A stretch of DNA of 64,000 nt from an uncultured Latescibacterota bacterium (GTDB lineage: Bacteria > Latescibacterota > UBA2968). A program made the position numbers and the translations under genes. Below the pieces are notes generated by a model, which worked only from the letters and a program-made list of their open reading frames with translations, did no database searches and was not told the DNA's origin. Below are positions 43,621-51,958 of this stretch, piece after piece (the first letter of the stretch is position 1; the number at the start of each line of letters is the position of its first letter). Location of the stretch: the NCBI GenBank assembly GCA_958295785.1, contig OY282377.1:5334896-5398895 (forward strand), read 5' to 3'.

Positions 43621-44361
43621 ATGAAACCGAGAAAAACAGTCTTGATCACCGGCGCGACAGATGGGATTGGCCGGGCACTCGCAGAAATCTATCAGAAGCG
43701 CGGCGACCGCACGGTGCTGGTGGGCAAGCGGGCACTGGACGCGCTCTATGGCGCGTTGTATCGCAAAGACACGTATTGCCAAGCGGATTTATCGCGGAGC
43801 GATTGTGCGGACCGAGTACGCGCCTTTCTGAACGCGCAGCGGATTGAAACCGTAGATTTGGCGATTCAAAATGCGGGCATTGGATATTTCGGCGCCATCG
43901 CCGATCAGAGCGCGGAAAGCATCCGCGAGATCGTGGCTGTCAACTTGATCGCGCCATTGCGCTTGACGCACGCGCTCGCGCCACACGTCAAAAAGGCCAA
44001 TGGCAAACATGTGCTGATCGGCTCTGTCGCGCATGCCTTTCCCCGTTCCGATTACGCCGTGTACGCCGCGAGCAAAGAGGCACTCCGGGTGCTGGGGCGC
44101 AATTTGCGCGTTGAGGGCGATATGCATGTACAAGTCATCCATCCGGGCGCGACGCGAACGGGCATGCACCGAAAAATTGGATGGGACAGCGAGCGGGCAA
44201 AGGGGTTTCCGCCGGCAGAACGGGTCGCGCAAAAAATCGCACGGGCCATAGATGGGCGGCGGGCCGTGGTGACAATTGGATGGAAAAACGCATGGGGGCG
44301 GTTTTTGGGGCGTTATTGCGAGGGGGCTATCAATAACCTGATGCGGCGAGGGACAATGTGA
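43621..44361 (+). CDS. Short-chain dehydrogenase/reductase (SDR)
   Basis: The protein has 246 residues. The cofactor loop TVLITGATDGIGRALAEIY (TGxxxGIG), the structural NAG at IQNAGIGYFG, and the catalytic Ser with Tyr-x3-Lys (IGSVAHAF ... YAVYAASKEAL) are all present. Classical SDRs oxidise or reduce alcohol and keto groups with NAD(P)H. HPGATRTGMHRKIG follows as in DltE/YqjQ-like members. The stop overlaps the next SDR by ATGTGA, so the two genes are translationally coupled paralogues. Confidence 0.92.
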   Translation: MKPRKTVLITGATDGIGRALAEIYQKRGDRTVLVGKRALDALYGALYRKDTYCQADLSRSDCADRVRAFLNAQRIETVDLAIQNAGIGYFGAIADQSAESIREIVAVNLIAPLRLTHALAPHVKKANGKHVLIGSVAHAFPRSDYAVYAASKEALRVLGRNLRVEGDMHVQVIHPGATRTGMHRKIGWDSERAKGFPPAERVAQKIARAIDGRRAVVTIGWKNAWGRFLGRYCEGAINNLMRRGTM

Positions 44362-45104
44362 AACACGCGGTCATTACAGGCGCGGCGCATGGAATAGGCA
44401 AGGCACTCGCCCATCGCTTTGTGAGGGCGGGATATGCCGTAACAGGCGTGGATGTGGATGAACCGGGGGCAACGATTGCCGAGCGGGAATTGGATGCGCG
44501 ATTTGTCGTTGCAGATTTGCGTTCTGATGCGGGCATAGCGCATATTTGTTGCGAACTGGCCTCGACAGAAGCCATAGACGTGTTGATTCACAACGCGGGC
44601 ATCAATGCCGTGGGGCGATTTTCCGATGTGAGCTTGGAAGATCAAGCGCAGGTGGTCGCCGTGAATTTTTGCGCGCCTATGGCACTGACTGCGGGGTTGC
44701 TGAACACCGACCGCTTTGCAAAAGGCGCGTCCATTGTTTTCATTTCTTCTCTTTCCCACTACACGAGCTATCCGGGCGCTGCAACTTATGCTGCGACCAA
44801 GAGCGGATTGGCGTCTTATGCCCGCAGTTTATCCGTCGCCCTCGCGCCGCAAAATATTCACGTTATGACGGTTTTTCCCGGGGCAACGCGCACGGCCCAT
44901 GCGCGGCGTTACAGCCCGAACAACGCACGCGAAGAAAAACGCATGCCACCCGAAACATTGGCCGATCACGTCTTTCGAGGAGTAAAAAAGAGAAAACGCC
45001 TGCTCGTGCCGGGCTTTGGCAATCGCATCTTTGCCCATTTGGGCAAATACTGTCCATGCCTGATGGAATATGCCATGCGGAAGGTGATTTTGGAGAAGTT
45101 GTGA
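44358..45104 (+). CDS. Short-chain dehydrogenase/reductase (SDR), second of a pair
   Basis: The protein has 248 residues. The pattern is TGAAHGIGKALAHRF, then NAGINAVGRF, Ser in FISSLSHYTSYPG, and YAATKSG (Tyr-x3-Lys). It starts at a GTG that overlaps the stop of the preceding SDR. PGATRTAHARR mirrors PGATRTGMHRK of the first copy, so the two arose by duplication and may form a heteromer or successive steps. The substrate is not predictable. Confidence 0.9.
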   Translation: MKHAVITGAAHGIGKALAHRFVRAGYAVTGVDVDEPGATIAERELDARFVVADLRSDAGIAHICCELASTEAIDVLIHNAGINAVGRFSDVSLEDQAQVVAVNFCAPMALTAGLLNTDRFAKGASIVFISSLSHYTSYPGAATYAATKSGLASYARSLSVALAPQNIHVMTVFPGATRTAHARRYSPNNAREEKRMPPETLADHVFRGVKKRKRLLVPGFGNRIFAHLGKYCPCLMEYAMRKVILEKL

Positions 45105-45162
45105 AGATGGGGTACTGGCGGAAATTAGAGATGGCGAGCGGTTCACGTTTCTATCCTCGCAT

Positions 45163-45873
45163 CTATCCTCCCACTTTTTTTCCCACAAAAAATGGACCCA
45201 GCGATTCCACGTACAGCGCGGTTTGCTGGGTTTTTCGCATGTCTTGCACAACGCGGGAAAGGGAATGGAGTTCCGCGCCGACGAGGCCGATGACAAAATC
45301 GTTGTCATTCACATCGAGACCATAGCTGGCTAGGCGAATATCGTGCGCGTGATTCTCGCGGCCATAAGCGCGTCCGATAGAGGCGTGTTCCATAAGGACT
45401 TCGCGCTGTTCTTTGTGGTCGAGGCGGGCGAAAGCCCCGTTGCGGCGCAAGGGGTACCAAATCGCCCAGGGCCATTCGGGGTTGAGCACATGGTTGCGCG
45501 GCCGGGTGATGAGCGCGTATTCGAGGTCGGGTTCATAGCCCGTGGCGTACGTGCGCCCGAACATGGCGAGTTCGGGACGCCGCGTGCAGGATGTGAAGGG
45601 AGCGCGGTTGAGCATGACGCGAATGTCGGTCACAAACAGATCGGGCGATTCCGCGAGAAAAACAATGCCAATGCCATAAGGGTCGTGCGCGGCGAGATAG
45701 AGCGCGGCGTCGAGACCGCTTTGGTCAAGTGCGCGAGACACAGCGTCAACAAACTTGACGCCCGTAAAGACCTGCAACTGCATGTAGAGCCGCCGATTAC
45801 TCGTCTGGGGCTTGCCATCAACGGGCACGCCGCGTTCGCGGAGGTCGAGTTTTTCTTTTTTAGGATGATGCAC
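45163..45873 (-). CDS. Chlorite-dismutase-family (Cld/HemQ-like) protein
   Basis: The protein has 236 residues. The C-terminal ferredoxin-like half fits the family: MEHASIGRAYG carries the likely proximal haem His, DVNDNDFVIGLVGAELHSLS a beta-alpha unit, and the end TALYVESLGPFFVGKKV the family's closing strand. The N-terminal half contains the paired domain with FLAESPDLFVTD. Relatives either decompose chlorite or, as HemQ, decarboxylate coproheme; no other haem gene is nearby, so the role is open. Its C-terminal codons lie in a CGTTTCTATCCTCGC-type repeat remnant near 45144-45170. Confidence 0.75.
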   Translation of the reverse strand: MHHPKKEKLDLRERGVPVDGKPQTSNRRLYMQLQVFTGVKFVDAVSRALDQSGLDAALYLAAHDPYGIGIVFLAESPDLFVTDIRVMLNRAPFTSCTRRPELAMFGRTYATGYEPDLEYALITRPRNHVLNPEWPWAIWYPLRRNGAFARLDHKEQREVLMEHASIGRAYGRENHAHDIRLASYGLDVNDNDFVIGLVGAELHSLSRVVQDMRKTQQTALYVESLGPFFVGKKVGG

Positions 45874-45987
45874 GTCAAAACTCCCGGTTCAAAATTGTGT
45901 GCAACAGGTCGCGCCCAATATCACCGCGCAACTTAAGACCTGACATTACGCAATTTACTGTAAAATGCCCCATTTCGCCGGCCTTCC

Positions 45988-47565
45988 TCACATCCCCCAT
46001 ACCTCGATTTCTACGCCACTGTCAGACACTCGGCGATCCCGAAATATCTTGTCCCGCCAACGCCGATCCTCGCGGCGATCAAAGATCACCAGATGACCTG
46101 CTTCTGCATCGCAGCGATCCATGTACTCAAAGGTCTGTTCCAAACCCTCGGCGATAGTCCGTTCCAAGGTCCTGCGAAGCACTTTGCACTCGATCACAAA
46201 TTTGCGCTCCCGCTCGCCCTGGGGCCAGACGATGAGCAGATTGGTACGCATGCGCCCCAAGCCATACTCTCGCTCGATATGCCCACCGCTGTTGATGATC
46301 CTTTGCAAAAACGCCTGCAACAGCAACTGAGGTCCGGCCTCTTGATACGCGAATCGCTTGATCCAATGCTCGGAATTTTCTCGGAAGAAAGTCTGGAACT
46401 CGGCCATCAATCTGACCACATCCAAACTGCTATCGGTTTGGATGTACCAGACCGTTTCCTGCCCAAATTCCTCTTGGATAACCCACGTCAGTTCGCGGGG
46501 CACGACTTCGGCGTAGATCGGATTGGCGATGTGATACGGCAGATCTTGCGCCACGAGCCCGAGATCCTGTACATACTCCAAATCGCGATCCGTGAAGTGG
46601 CGTTCCTCATCGCCGCCGCTCAAGATCGGTTCGACAACGCGCCGCACGCGCTCTTCTCTGAGCTTGTCGGTCAACTGGTCGAGATGCGTTTCGCGGCGCA
46701 GGATGAGTTGCTCTTTCGCCTCGATGACAGCGGTAGCAGTGACGGGATCGTTTCGATCCTCTGCACCATCTCGGAAACAGGTTTGATCCGCTAAGGCGTT
46801 GACCAGCCACGGTTGCCCCTGTGTCTGATGCCAGATCGTCTCCAGTGCGTCGGGCGTGAACACTTGGCCTGTCTCCTCCGTATGCTGTGCGAGCAGTGTC
46901 TGTACCTCGTCTTGTGAAAAATCTCCCAATCGCAACGAGCGCGATTTAATGTTAAACGCGCTCCCACCTGCAATGACGGCATTGGCAGAACCGGAATGGA
47001 TGCGGTAATCGCGCACATCGCGTATCCCGCACAGGACCACGCTTTGCGGAAAATACTCTGGACGTTGGTCGTAGCCTGCGCGCAACTGCCGCAGCACGGA
47101 CAGGAGCGAATCGCCAATTAGCGCGTCTATCTCGTCGATGAGCAACACCAGCGGTTTCGGATCCGCATTGGACCATCGCGTCAAGGCCACGCGCAACGCA
47201 GCACCCGGCCCGCTCTTGGTCAAGATGTCGAGCCAAATCTCGTCCAGAAACGCATCGCCCAGCGTCAAACTCGCCCGGAGTGCCAACTCGCCCAGAACGA
47301 CGCGCATGACCTGTTCCACATCTTCGCGCATGGCTTGTCCGCCTTCGATATTGACGTACACGCAACGGTATGCGTCCTCGGCGTTGAGCAGGTCGCGCAA
47401 GGTCAGCAGGGCAGAGGTCTTGCCCGTTTGCCGAGGCGCGTGCAGGACGAAGTAGCGTTTGTCCCGGATGAGTCGACGCACCTCGACGAGATTTAGCCGT
47501 TCTAAGGGCGGGATACAGTAGTGGTCTTCAGCCACTACAGGGCCGGTGGTGTTAAAAAAGCGCAT
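45988..47565 (-). CDS. AAA-like ATPase fused to a PD-(D/E)XK-type nuclease domain
   Basis: The protein has 525 residues. The ATPase part runs to about residue 300: Walker A LHAPRQTGKTSALL, Walker B LVLLIDEIDAL, and an arginine-rich winged region. The C-terminal domain (about 415-525) has the nuclease outline GLGRMRTNLLIVWP then KFVIECKVL; the first catalytic position, Asp in most PD-(D/E)XK enzymes, reads Asn, while the E-x-K pair (IECK) is kept. Such proteins are scattered in environmental genomes and may belong to mobile or defence functions. AGGAAAC precedes the ATG. No partner gene is adjacent. Confidence 0.8.
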   Translation of the reverse strand: MRFFNTTGPVVAEDHYCIPPLERLNLVEVRRLIRDKRYFVLHAPRQTGKTSALLTLRDLLNAEDAYRCVYVNIEGGQAMREDVEQVMRVVLGELALRASLTLGDAFLDEIWLDILTKSGPGAALRVALTRWSNADPKPLVLLIDEIDALIGDSLLSVLRQLRAGYDQRPEYFPQSVVLCGIRDVRDYRIHSGSANAVIAGGSAFNIKSRSLRLGDFSQDEVQTLLAQHTEETGQVFTPDALETIWHQTQGQPWLVNALADQTCFRDGAEDRNDPVTATAVIEAKEQLILRRETHLDQLTDKLREERVRRVVEPILSGGDEERHFTDRDLEYVQDLGLVAQDLPYHIANPIYAEVVPRELTWVIQEEFGQETVWYIQTDSSLDVVRLMAEFQTFFRENSEHWIKRFAYQEAGPQLLLQAFLQRIINSGGHIEREYGLGRMRTNLLIVWPQGERERKFVIECKVLRRTLERTIAEGLEQTFEYMDRCDAEAGHLVIFDRREDRRWRDKIFRDRRVSDSGVEIEVWGM

Positions 47566-47715
47566 GGTGAAAGTTTCCTTTTCTATCGTCAGTAGTCAGT
47601 CCACCTAACCCCAATCAATCTGTAGCCACAACGCGCCGAATATAAACGCCCCAAGTGAGATTGGCAACTAAATAGCAATCGGCGGTCAGCCTCCGCTGGC
47701 CTACCGCTGAGTGCG

Positions 47716-47746
47716 GGGACAGGCACAGGGGCCTGTCCCTACGGCT
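47716..47746. repeat. Intergenic palindromic repeat, GGCCTGTCC version
   Basis: GGGGACAGGCACAGGGGCCT followed by GTCCCTACGG. TGACCACTGGTCACT words follow up to the stop of the TonB receptor gene. The 47566-47783 gap holds nothing else. Confidence 0.7.
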
Positions 47747-47783
47747 GATGGGGGACTGGTCACTGGTTACTGACCACTGGTCA

Positions 47784-49961
47784 CTAAAAAAAATACACCT
47801 TGTAATTCAACCGCACATTGCGACCGGGTTCTGGCATGACGGAGCGGATGCGCGACAGGTGGTTGCGGTATTCGCGGTTGAAAAGGTTGTGGACCGAGAG
47901 CATTGCATTGTGCCGGGTGTGGGCGGTTTGGAAGTCGCGTTGTAAGAATGCGCCCAAGACGATGTAGCGATCCGTTGGGGTTTCGTACGTATCCACGCGC
48001 GTTTGCTTCGCGGCAAACTCGGCGGTCACTCCCAGCGCGAAAAAGGGAAAGCGATAGGCCACTTCGGCATTGAGTTTGAGCGGGGGCATTTCCGGCAGGG
48101 GCAGGCGATCATCCCGGTTTTGACCGCGCACATAGCTGCTGTTCAATTCCAAATTGAACCGCGCATCGGGCCGCCAGCCCACCTGCATTTCCGCGCCCAA
48201 AAATCGCGCGGCGATCCCATCGGCGGCGTAGATCGGCAAGAGTTGGGCAAAATTGATCTCCCCGGTATTGCGCGGGGCAATATAGGTGTCAAATTCATTC
48301 CAATAGCCGCTTAGGACAAAATCAAAGCCCGCTTGCAAATAGGAGAAAAACACTTCCACCCCCAAGCTCGTTTCCGCGTCGAGATCGACATTGCCCACCT
48401 CATACGTGTACGCGGCCAGGTGCGGGCCCTCGTTGTAGAGTTCTTCAATGGTGGGCACGCGCTGCGACCGGCTCAGGCTGAGGCCAGCATGCAACCCGTC
48501 GGACAGGGCCACGAGCGGGCTGATGGCCGCAGACCAGGTGTGAAAGGTGCGATCCACATCCGTGCCCACGCGGGTTTGGATATTGGGGCGCGGATCGAAA
48601 TTGGCATACATGTAGCGGGCCGCGGTTTGAAGTTCGAGTTGGCGATAGGTCCATTCGCGGTAAAGGCCGATGGTCGCGCTGTGCTTGCGCGTGGGTGGGG
48701 TGAAAACATACGCCCCCAGCTTGAGATCGTGGTGGTCAAAGCCGAGCGCGAGCGCGGTCTTGCGATTGGGGCCGAAATGCAACTTCAGATCGGCATTGTA
48801 ATTGTGAAACAGAAATTCCGAACCAATGTTGCCGCTGGATTCGTATTCAAAATGGTGATAGAAGGTTCTGGTAAAACTCGCTTCGACCTCATTGATCGCC
48901 GCGTGGTCAAGGGTGTACGCGGCCTTGCCGTCAAACACGCGGCGCAAAATATCCAAATCCGCGCCATTGGGATGCGCGCCGATAAAGCCGCCGGGTATGC
49001 CGTATTCGGTGTCGAATTGGTCATAAGACGCGCCGATATAGCCCCTGTGCGTGGGGTATGACAGGCCGAGCGTGTACGTGCGCGTGTCAATGGGTGTGTT
49101 GTCCAGTTTGCCAACGGGCGTTAGCATATCCCGCGTATCGCGGTACGTGGTTTCGGCGTACAGCGCGAGCGGGCCAATAGGCGTTGTTATTGACGCGGCG
49201 GAGAGATAGCCCCGATTGACTGTTTCTCCATACGCCCCCGCGCTGCCGGAAACGCGCTGCGGATGGACTTTGGGGATTTTGTGTTTGACCGCATTGATCA
49301 CGCCGCCAATGGCAGACGCGCTGTAGAGCAAAGTGCGCGGCCCTCGGATGATTTCGAGGCGGTGGATGCCAAATAGTTCCAGCGCGACCGCGTGATCCGC
49401 AGATGTGGCAGACAAATCGCGTGTGCGAATCCCATCCAAGTTGATCTGCACGCGGTCCCCACTCAGGCCGCGAATGACCGGGCGTGCGGACGCAGGCCCC
49501 ATGCTGCGAATGGCAACGCCCATTTCGCTCTTGATCGTTTCGGCAAGCGTGAGGCCGTATTTCTTTTTTAGTTCGTCTCCCTCGGTGATTTCGCGGAGTG
49601 CTTCAAAGCGGGTTTCGGCATTTTTTCCGACCACGTCGAGCGTATCCATCTCGATTTCCCACGCGGTCATTGCTATGTACAAGATGGGCATTTTCGCGTC
49701 GGAAACCGCGACTTCCCTGCGCGCTGTGCGGTAGCCAATGCGCGAAAAGGAGAGGTCGTGCGTGCCCGGGGGCAAGCGCAAGACAAACCGGCCCTGTTCA
49801 TCGCTCGTCGCGCCCACTGCGTCCGCATCCCATTTGATATTGACATTTTCAATCGTGCGTTGGGTTGCGCGATCAAACACATAGCCTTCGAGCAACACGG
49901 CCCCATCCGCCGCGCCGAGCGCGAGAATGCAGAATAGGGGAAAGAGGAGGGTCAATTTCAC
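47784..49961 (-). CDS. TonB-dependent outer-membrane receptor (probable metal uptake)
   Basis: The protein has about 725 residues. It has a signal peptide (MKLTLLFPLFCILALGAADG, read from GTG), a carboxypeptidase-regulatory-like N-terminal domain (VLLEGYVFDRATQRTIENVN), a plug domain (GVAIRSMGPASARPVIRGLS, DRVQINLDGIRT) and a C-terminal barrel ending NYKVYFF with a terminal aromatic. His-rich barrel segments (TFYHHFEYES, GFDHHDLKLG) and the two small upstream proteins point to a metal ion such as Zn, as in ZnuD-type receptors; this is inference. The start is uncertain: a longer frame overlaps the lipoprotein gene. Confidence 0.88.
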   Translation of the reverse strand: MKLTLLFPLFCILALGAADGAVLLEGYVFDRATQRTIENVNIKWDADAVGATSDEQGRFVLRLPPGTHDLSFSRIGYRTARREVAVSDAKMPILYIAMTAWEIEMDTLDVVGKNAETRFEALREITEGDELKKKYGLTLAETIKSEMGVAIRSMGPASARPVIRGLSGDRVQINLDGIRTRDLSATSADHAVALELFGIHRLEIIRGPRTLLYSASAIGGVINAVKHKIPKVHPQRVSGSAGAYGETVNRGYLSAASITTPIGPLALYAETTYRDTRDMLTPVGKLDNTPIDTRTYTLGLSYPTHRGYIGASYDQFDTEYGIPGGFIGAHPNGADLDILRRVFDGKAAYTLDHAAINEVEASFTRTFYHHFEYESSGNIGSEFLFHNYNADLKLHFGPNRKTALALGFDHHDLKLGAYVFTPPTRKHSATIGLYREWTYRQLELQTAARYMYANFDPRPNIQTRVGTDVDRTFHTWSAAISPLVALSDGLHAGLSLSRSQRVPTIEELYNEGPHLAAYTYEVGNVDLDAETSLGVEVFFSYLQAGFDFVLSGYWNEFDTYIAPRNTGEINFAQLLPIYAADGIAARFLGAEMQVGWRPDARFNLELNSSYVRGQNRDDRLPLPEMPPLKLNAEVAYRFPFFALGVTAEFAAKQTRVDTYETPTDRYIVLGAFLQRDFQTAHTRHNAMLSVHNLFNREYRNHLSRIRSVMPEPGRNVRLNYKVYFF

Positions 49962-50037
49962 AATGGACTCTTTATGAAACAAATGGACGGAATAGCAAAG
50001 CCATCCCGTCCAAAGCCATGTGGTGTGCGTGCGTTGC

Positions 50038-50505
50038 TTATGGCGCGACATGCACGGGAAGGGGCACTGTGCGGAAGTCTGCGTGGCCATCGTGGTTGAG
50101 CAACAGTCTCATGGTGGTCTCTCCTGCTTTGAGGCCGCGCAGGTGAAATTCAAACTTGCCTTCGTCCCCGGGATCTTGGACGACTTCGACTATGCTGGTA
50201 TCGGCGATGTCCCAGCCAAGGGTGTAGTCGGGATCATTCGGGGGGTCGATTTCATTGCCATTTCCGTCCAAAAATTTGACGCTCCAATGGGCGGTCAGGC
50301 CAATAGGTGATTGGAGGTGATCCATCCGGCCACCACCGGCATCAATTTGCCCCTGAAAATAGCGAAAGAACCGATTGCCGGAGTCAATGAGGACCAATCC
50401 CTCGGCTTCGAAATGTTCTTCCTGCGAGGACACGGGATCATCACTGCCACAGCCGACCGCAAACAGGGCCAGCACTGCCAAGAGGTATTGCAATCTAAAA
50501 AACAT
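50038..50505 (-). CDS. Lipoprotein partner of the TonB receptor
   Basis: The protein has 155 residues. MFFRLQYLLAVLALFAVGCG is a lipoprotein signal with lipobox AVGC followed by SDDP. The mature part is beta-rich and contains HWSVKFLDGNGNEI, LGWDIADTSIVEVV, LRGLKAGETTMRLLLNHDG and a terminal HADFRTVPLPVHV. Several His residues could bind metal. It directly precedes the TonB receptor (about 76 bases) and follows the His/Cys-rich gene, so the three are probably one operon. AGGAG precedes the ATG. Confidence 0.78.
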   Translation of the reverse strand: MFFRLQYLLAVLALFAVGCGSDDPVSSQEEHFEAEGLVLIDSGNRFFRYFQGQIDAGGGRMDHLQSPIGLTAHWSVKFLDGNGNEIDPPNDPDYTLGWDIADTSIVEVVQDPGDEGKFEFHLRGLKAGETTMRLLLNHDGHADFRTVPLPVHVAP

Positions 50506-50608
50506 GATAGTCTCCTAAATAATTGAGATGTACATACACCCGTCCCATTCCCAAAGACATGCAGAAGGGTCAGGTGTACAGATTCAGCGGAAAGGTGGAA
50601 TCTAATTT

Positions 50609-50887
50609 TTAGGAGACTACGGGAGGGGAACGGCCTTGAGGCGCGAGGAAAAACAGGTGAGAGAAAAATGTCGGATTCGACCACAAGAGAAAACAATGCG
50701 CGTACAATGCACCGAGCGCGACTGCGGCACTGACGAGCCAGCAAACGCCATAAACCCAATGGCAAACCAAGCAATGGACTGTGTGCTCAACGTGATCGAA
50801 AGCATGCCCAAAGGCAAAGGCGAACGCGCCGATGAGCAATATGGCGATCAGTGCTCTGACGAGCGGATGTTTGGTGTGGAAGTTCAT
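50609..50887 (-). CDS. Small membrane protein with a His/Cys-rich motif
   Basis: The protein has 92 residues with two hydrophobic helices. Between them HAFDHVEHTVHCLVCHWVYG supplies HxxxH..H..HCxxCH, a likely metal-binding site. Small proteins of this type (DUF2946-like arrangement) occur beside TonB receptors for Zn or Cu. No ribosome site is seen; a weak dyad TAACAGGTTA (50900-50909) lies just upstream of the start. The His/Cys pattern makes coding likely. Confidence 0.65.
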   Translation of the reverse strand: MNFHTKHPLVRALIAILLIGAFAFAFGHAFDHVEHTVHCLVCHWVYGVCWLVSAAVALGALYAHCFLLWSNPTFFSHLFFLAPQGRSPPVVS

Positions 50888-50944
50888 TTTCGTTTTTTGT
50901 AACAGGTTATTGGGTAGGGAAAAAAATCAATGGTTCAGCCTGAA

Positions 50945-51430
50945 TCAAGTCTCCTCGGCGAGTTCCAGAACAATCTGACGAATCCTGGGGTTTAGCCGGA
51001 ATCGCAACATCTGTAAACGATCCAGAACAGGCTGAACCGCGTAGAGAATGCCTCGCTCTTTTGCCCGCAACAAGATGCCCAATGTGCCAGAGACCTCCAA
51101 TTTCAGAAAACTTGCATACCGACGGGCATCTCGGTCATCCAAGAGGAGCAGTGCGTCCTTTGCTTCCAGTCCCAATGCGAGAACTTCTTTCTCGCCAGCC
51201 CCGAGATACGCCACCGAGGGCAGCAACGTCCGATCACGTATGGACCGCACGTTTAGCCAAGAAAATTCCTCCACAATAGGCAGAGGTATATTTCGACGCT
51301 GGCCCTCTTTCAACTCTGCCACCACCGCATCGGGGACATACACTTGCTCGACAAGCGCGGGCAGGAGTTCCAACACGCCGGCCTGATGCAAGTACTGTAA
51401 TGGAGACGTATTACAAATGACGTCGGGCAC
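50945..51430 (-). CDS. DUF3368-type PIN-like toxin
   Basis: The protein has 161 residues. VICNTSPLQYLHQAG at the N-terminus carries the first acidic/asparagine position of PIN-like nucleases (N in CNTSPL), VYVPDAVVAELKEG the second, and LLLDDRDARRYA the acidic DD pair. These proteins are RNase-like toxins, usually paired with UPF0175 antitoxins. The GTG start overlaps the antitoxin gene by 20 bases, which is the standard TA arrangement. Confidence 0.85.
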   Translation of the reverse strand: MPDVICNTSPLQYLHQAGVLELLPALVEQVYVPDAVVAELKEGQRRNIPLPIVEEFSWLNVRSIRDRTLLPSVAYLGAGEKEVLALGLEAKDALLLLDDRDARRYASFLKLEVSGTLGILLRAKERGILYAVQPVLDRLQMLRFRLNPRIRQIVLELAEET

Positions 51431-51677
51431 TGGTCAAATCCCGTTGGAGTTCTTCCTTGGTCAGTTGGAACGCATCCATGCCATAGTCGGCCAATTTCAT
51501 CAGAAACAGGGGCTTGGGGATGTCGGCCAGTTTGGCCGCGGCCCCCGAAGACAAACGTCCCAACTCGTAGAGTTTGATGGCAACGAGGATTTTCGCCTCT
51601 TCCTTGAACTGCTTTGGAGACAATCCCAGGGCCAGCAATACATCATCGCCGTAATCAATGGTCAAAGTTTGCTTCAT
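51411..51677 (-). CDS. UPF0175-family antitoxin
   Basis: The protein has 88 residues. LLALGLSPKQFKEEAKILVA followed by IKLYELGRLSSGAAAKLADI is the UPF0175 signature (helix, then an HTH-like segment). MKLADYGMDAFQLTKEELQRDL closes it. It should bind and neutralise the DUF3368 toxin and repress the operon. AAGGAA precedes the ATG at 51677. Confidence 0.85.
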   Translation of the reverse strand: MKQTLTIDYGDDVLLALGLSPKQFKEEAKILVAIKLYELGRLSSGAAAKLADIPKPLFLMKLADYGMDAFQLTKEELQRDLTSARRHL

Positions 51678-51695
51678 CGCGTTGTTCCTTTCCAC

Positions 51696-51884
51696 TCACT
51701 CATAGCTCATCAGCCCGAAGTCGTTCGCGGTGCCACTCCTTTGCATTGAGATCAAAGAAAGCAATGCCCAACGGTAGAACTCCAGGATGATCATTTCACG
51801 AGCCGTTTCCCGAATGGGCTGATAGCGTTTCTGCAACAGGGCAACCAAATCAGTATCAAGTGTTACGGTGACGGGTGTCACCAT
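51696..51884 (-). pseudogene. UPF0175 antitoxin remnant with internal deletion and frameshift
   Basis: The first part of the frame reads VTLDTDLVALLQKRYQPIRE and TAREMIILEFYR, an ordinary UPF0175 N-terminus. The following in-frame residues are meaningless, but the next frame reads LGIAFFDLNAKEWHRERLRA and ends at TGA 51702-51700, a typical UPF0175 C-terminus. The HTH-like middle (about 25-30 codons) is missing and the halves are out of frame. GGGAGG precedes the ATG. It lies just upstream of the intact antitoxin. Confidence 0.7.
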
Positions 51885-51958
51885 GACCTCCCTGTTTTCG
51901 TTTCGACTTCATGCAAAAAAATAGGAGACTGACCTCAAAAAGTCAATGAATGTTTATC

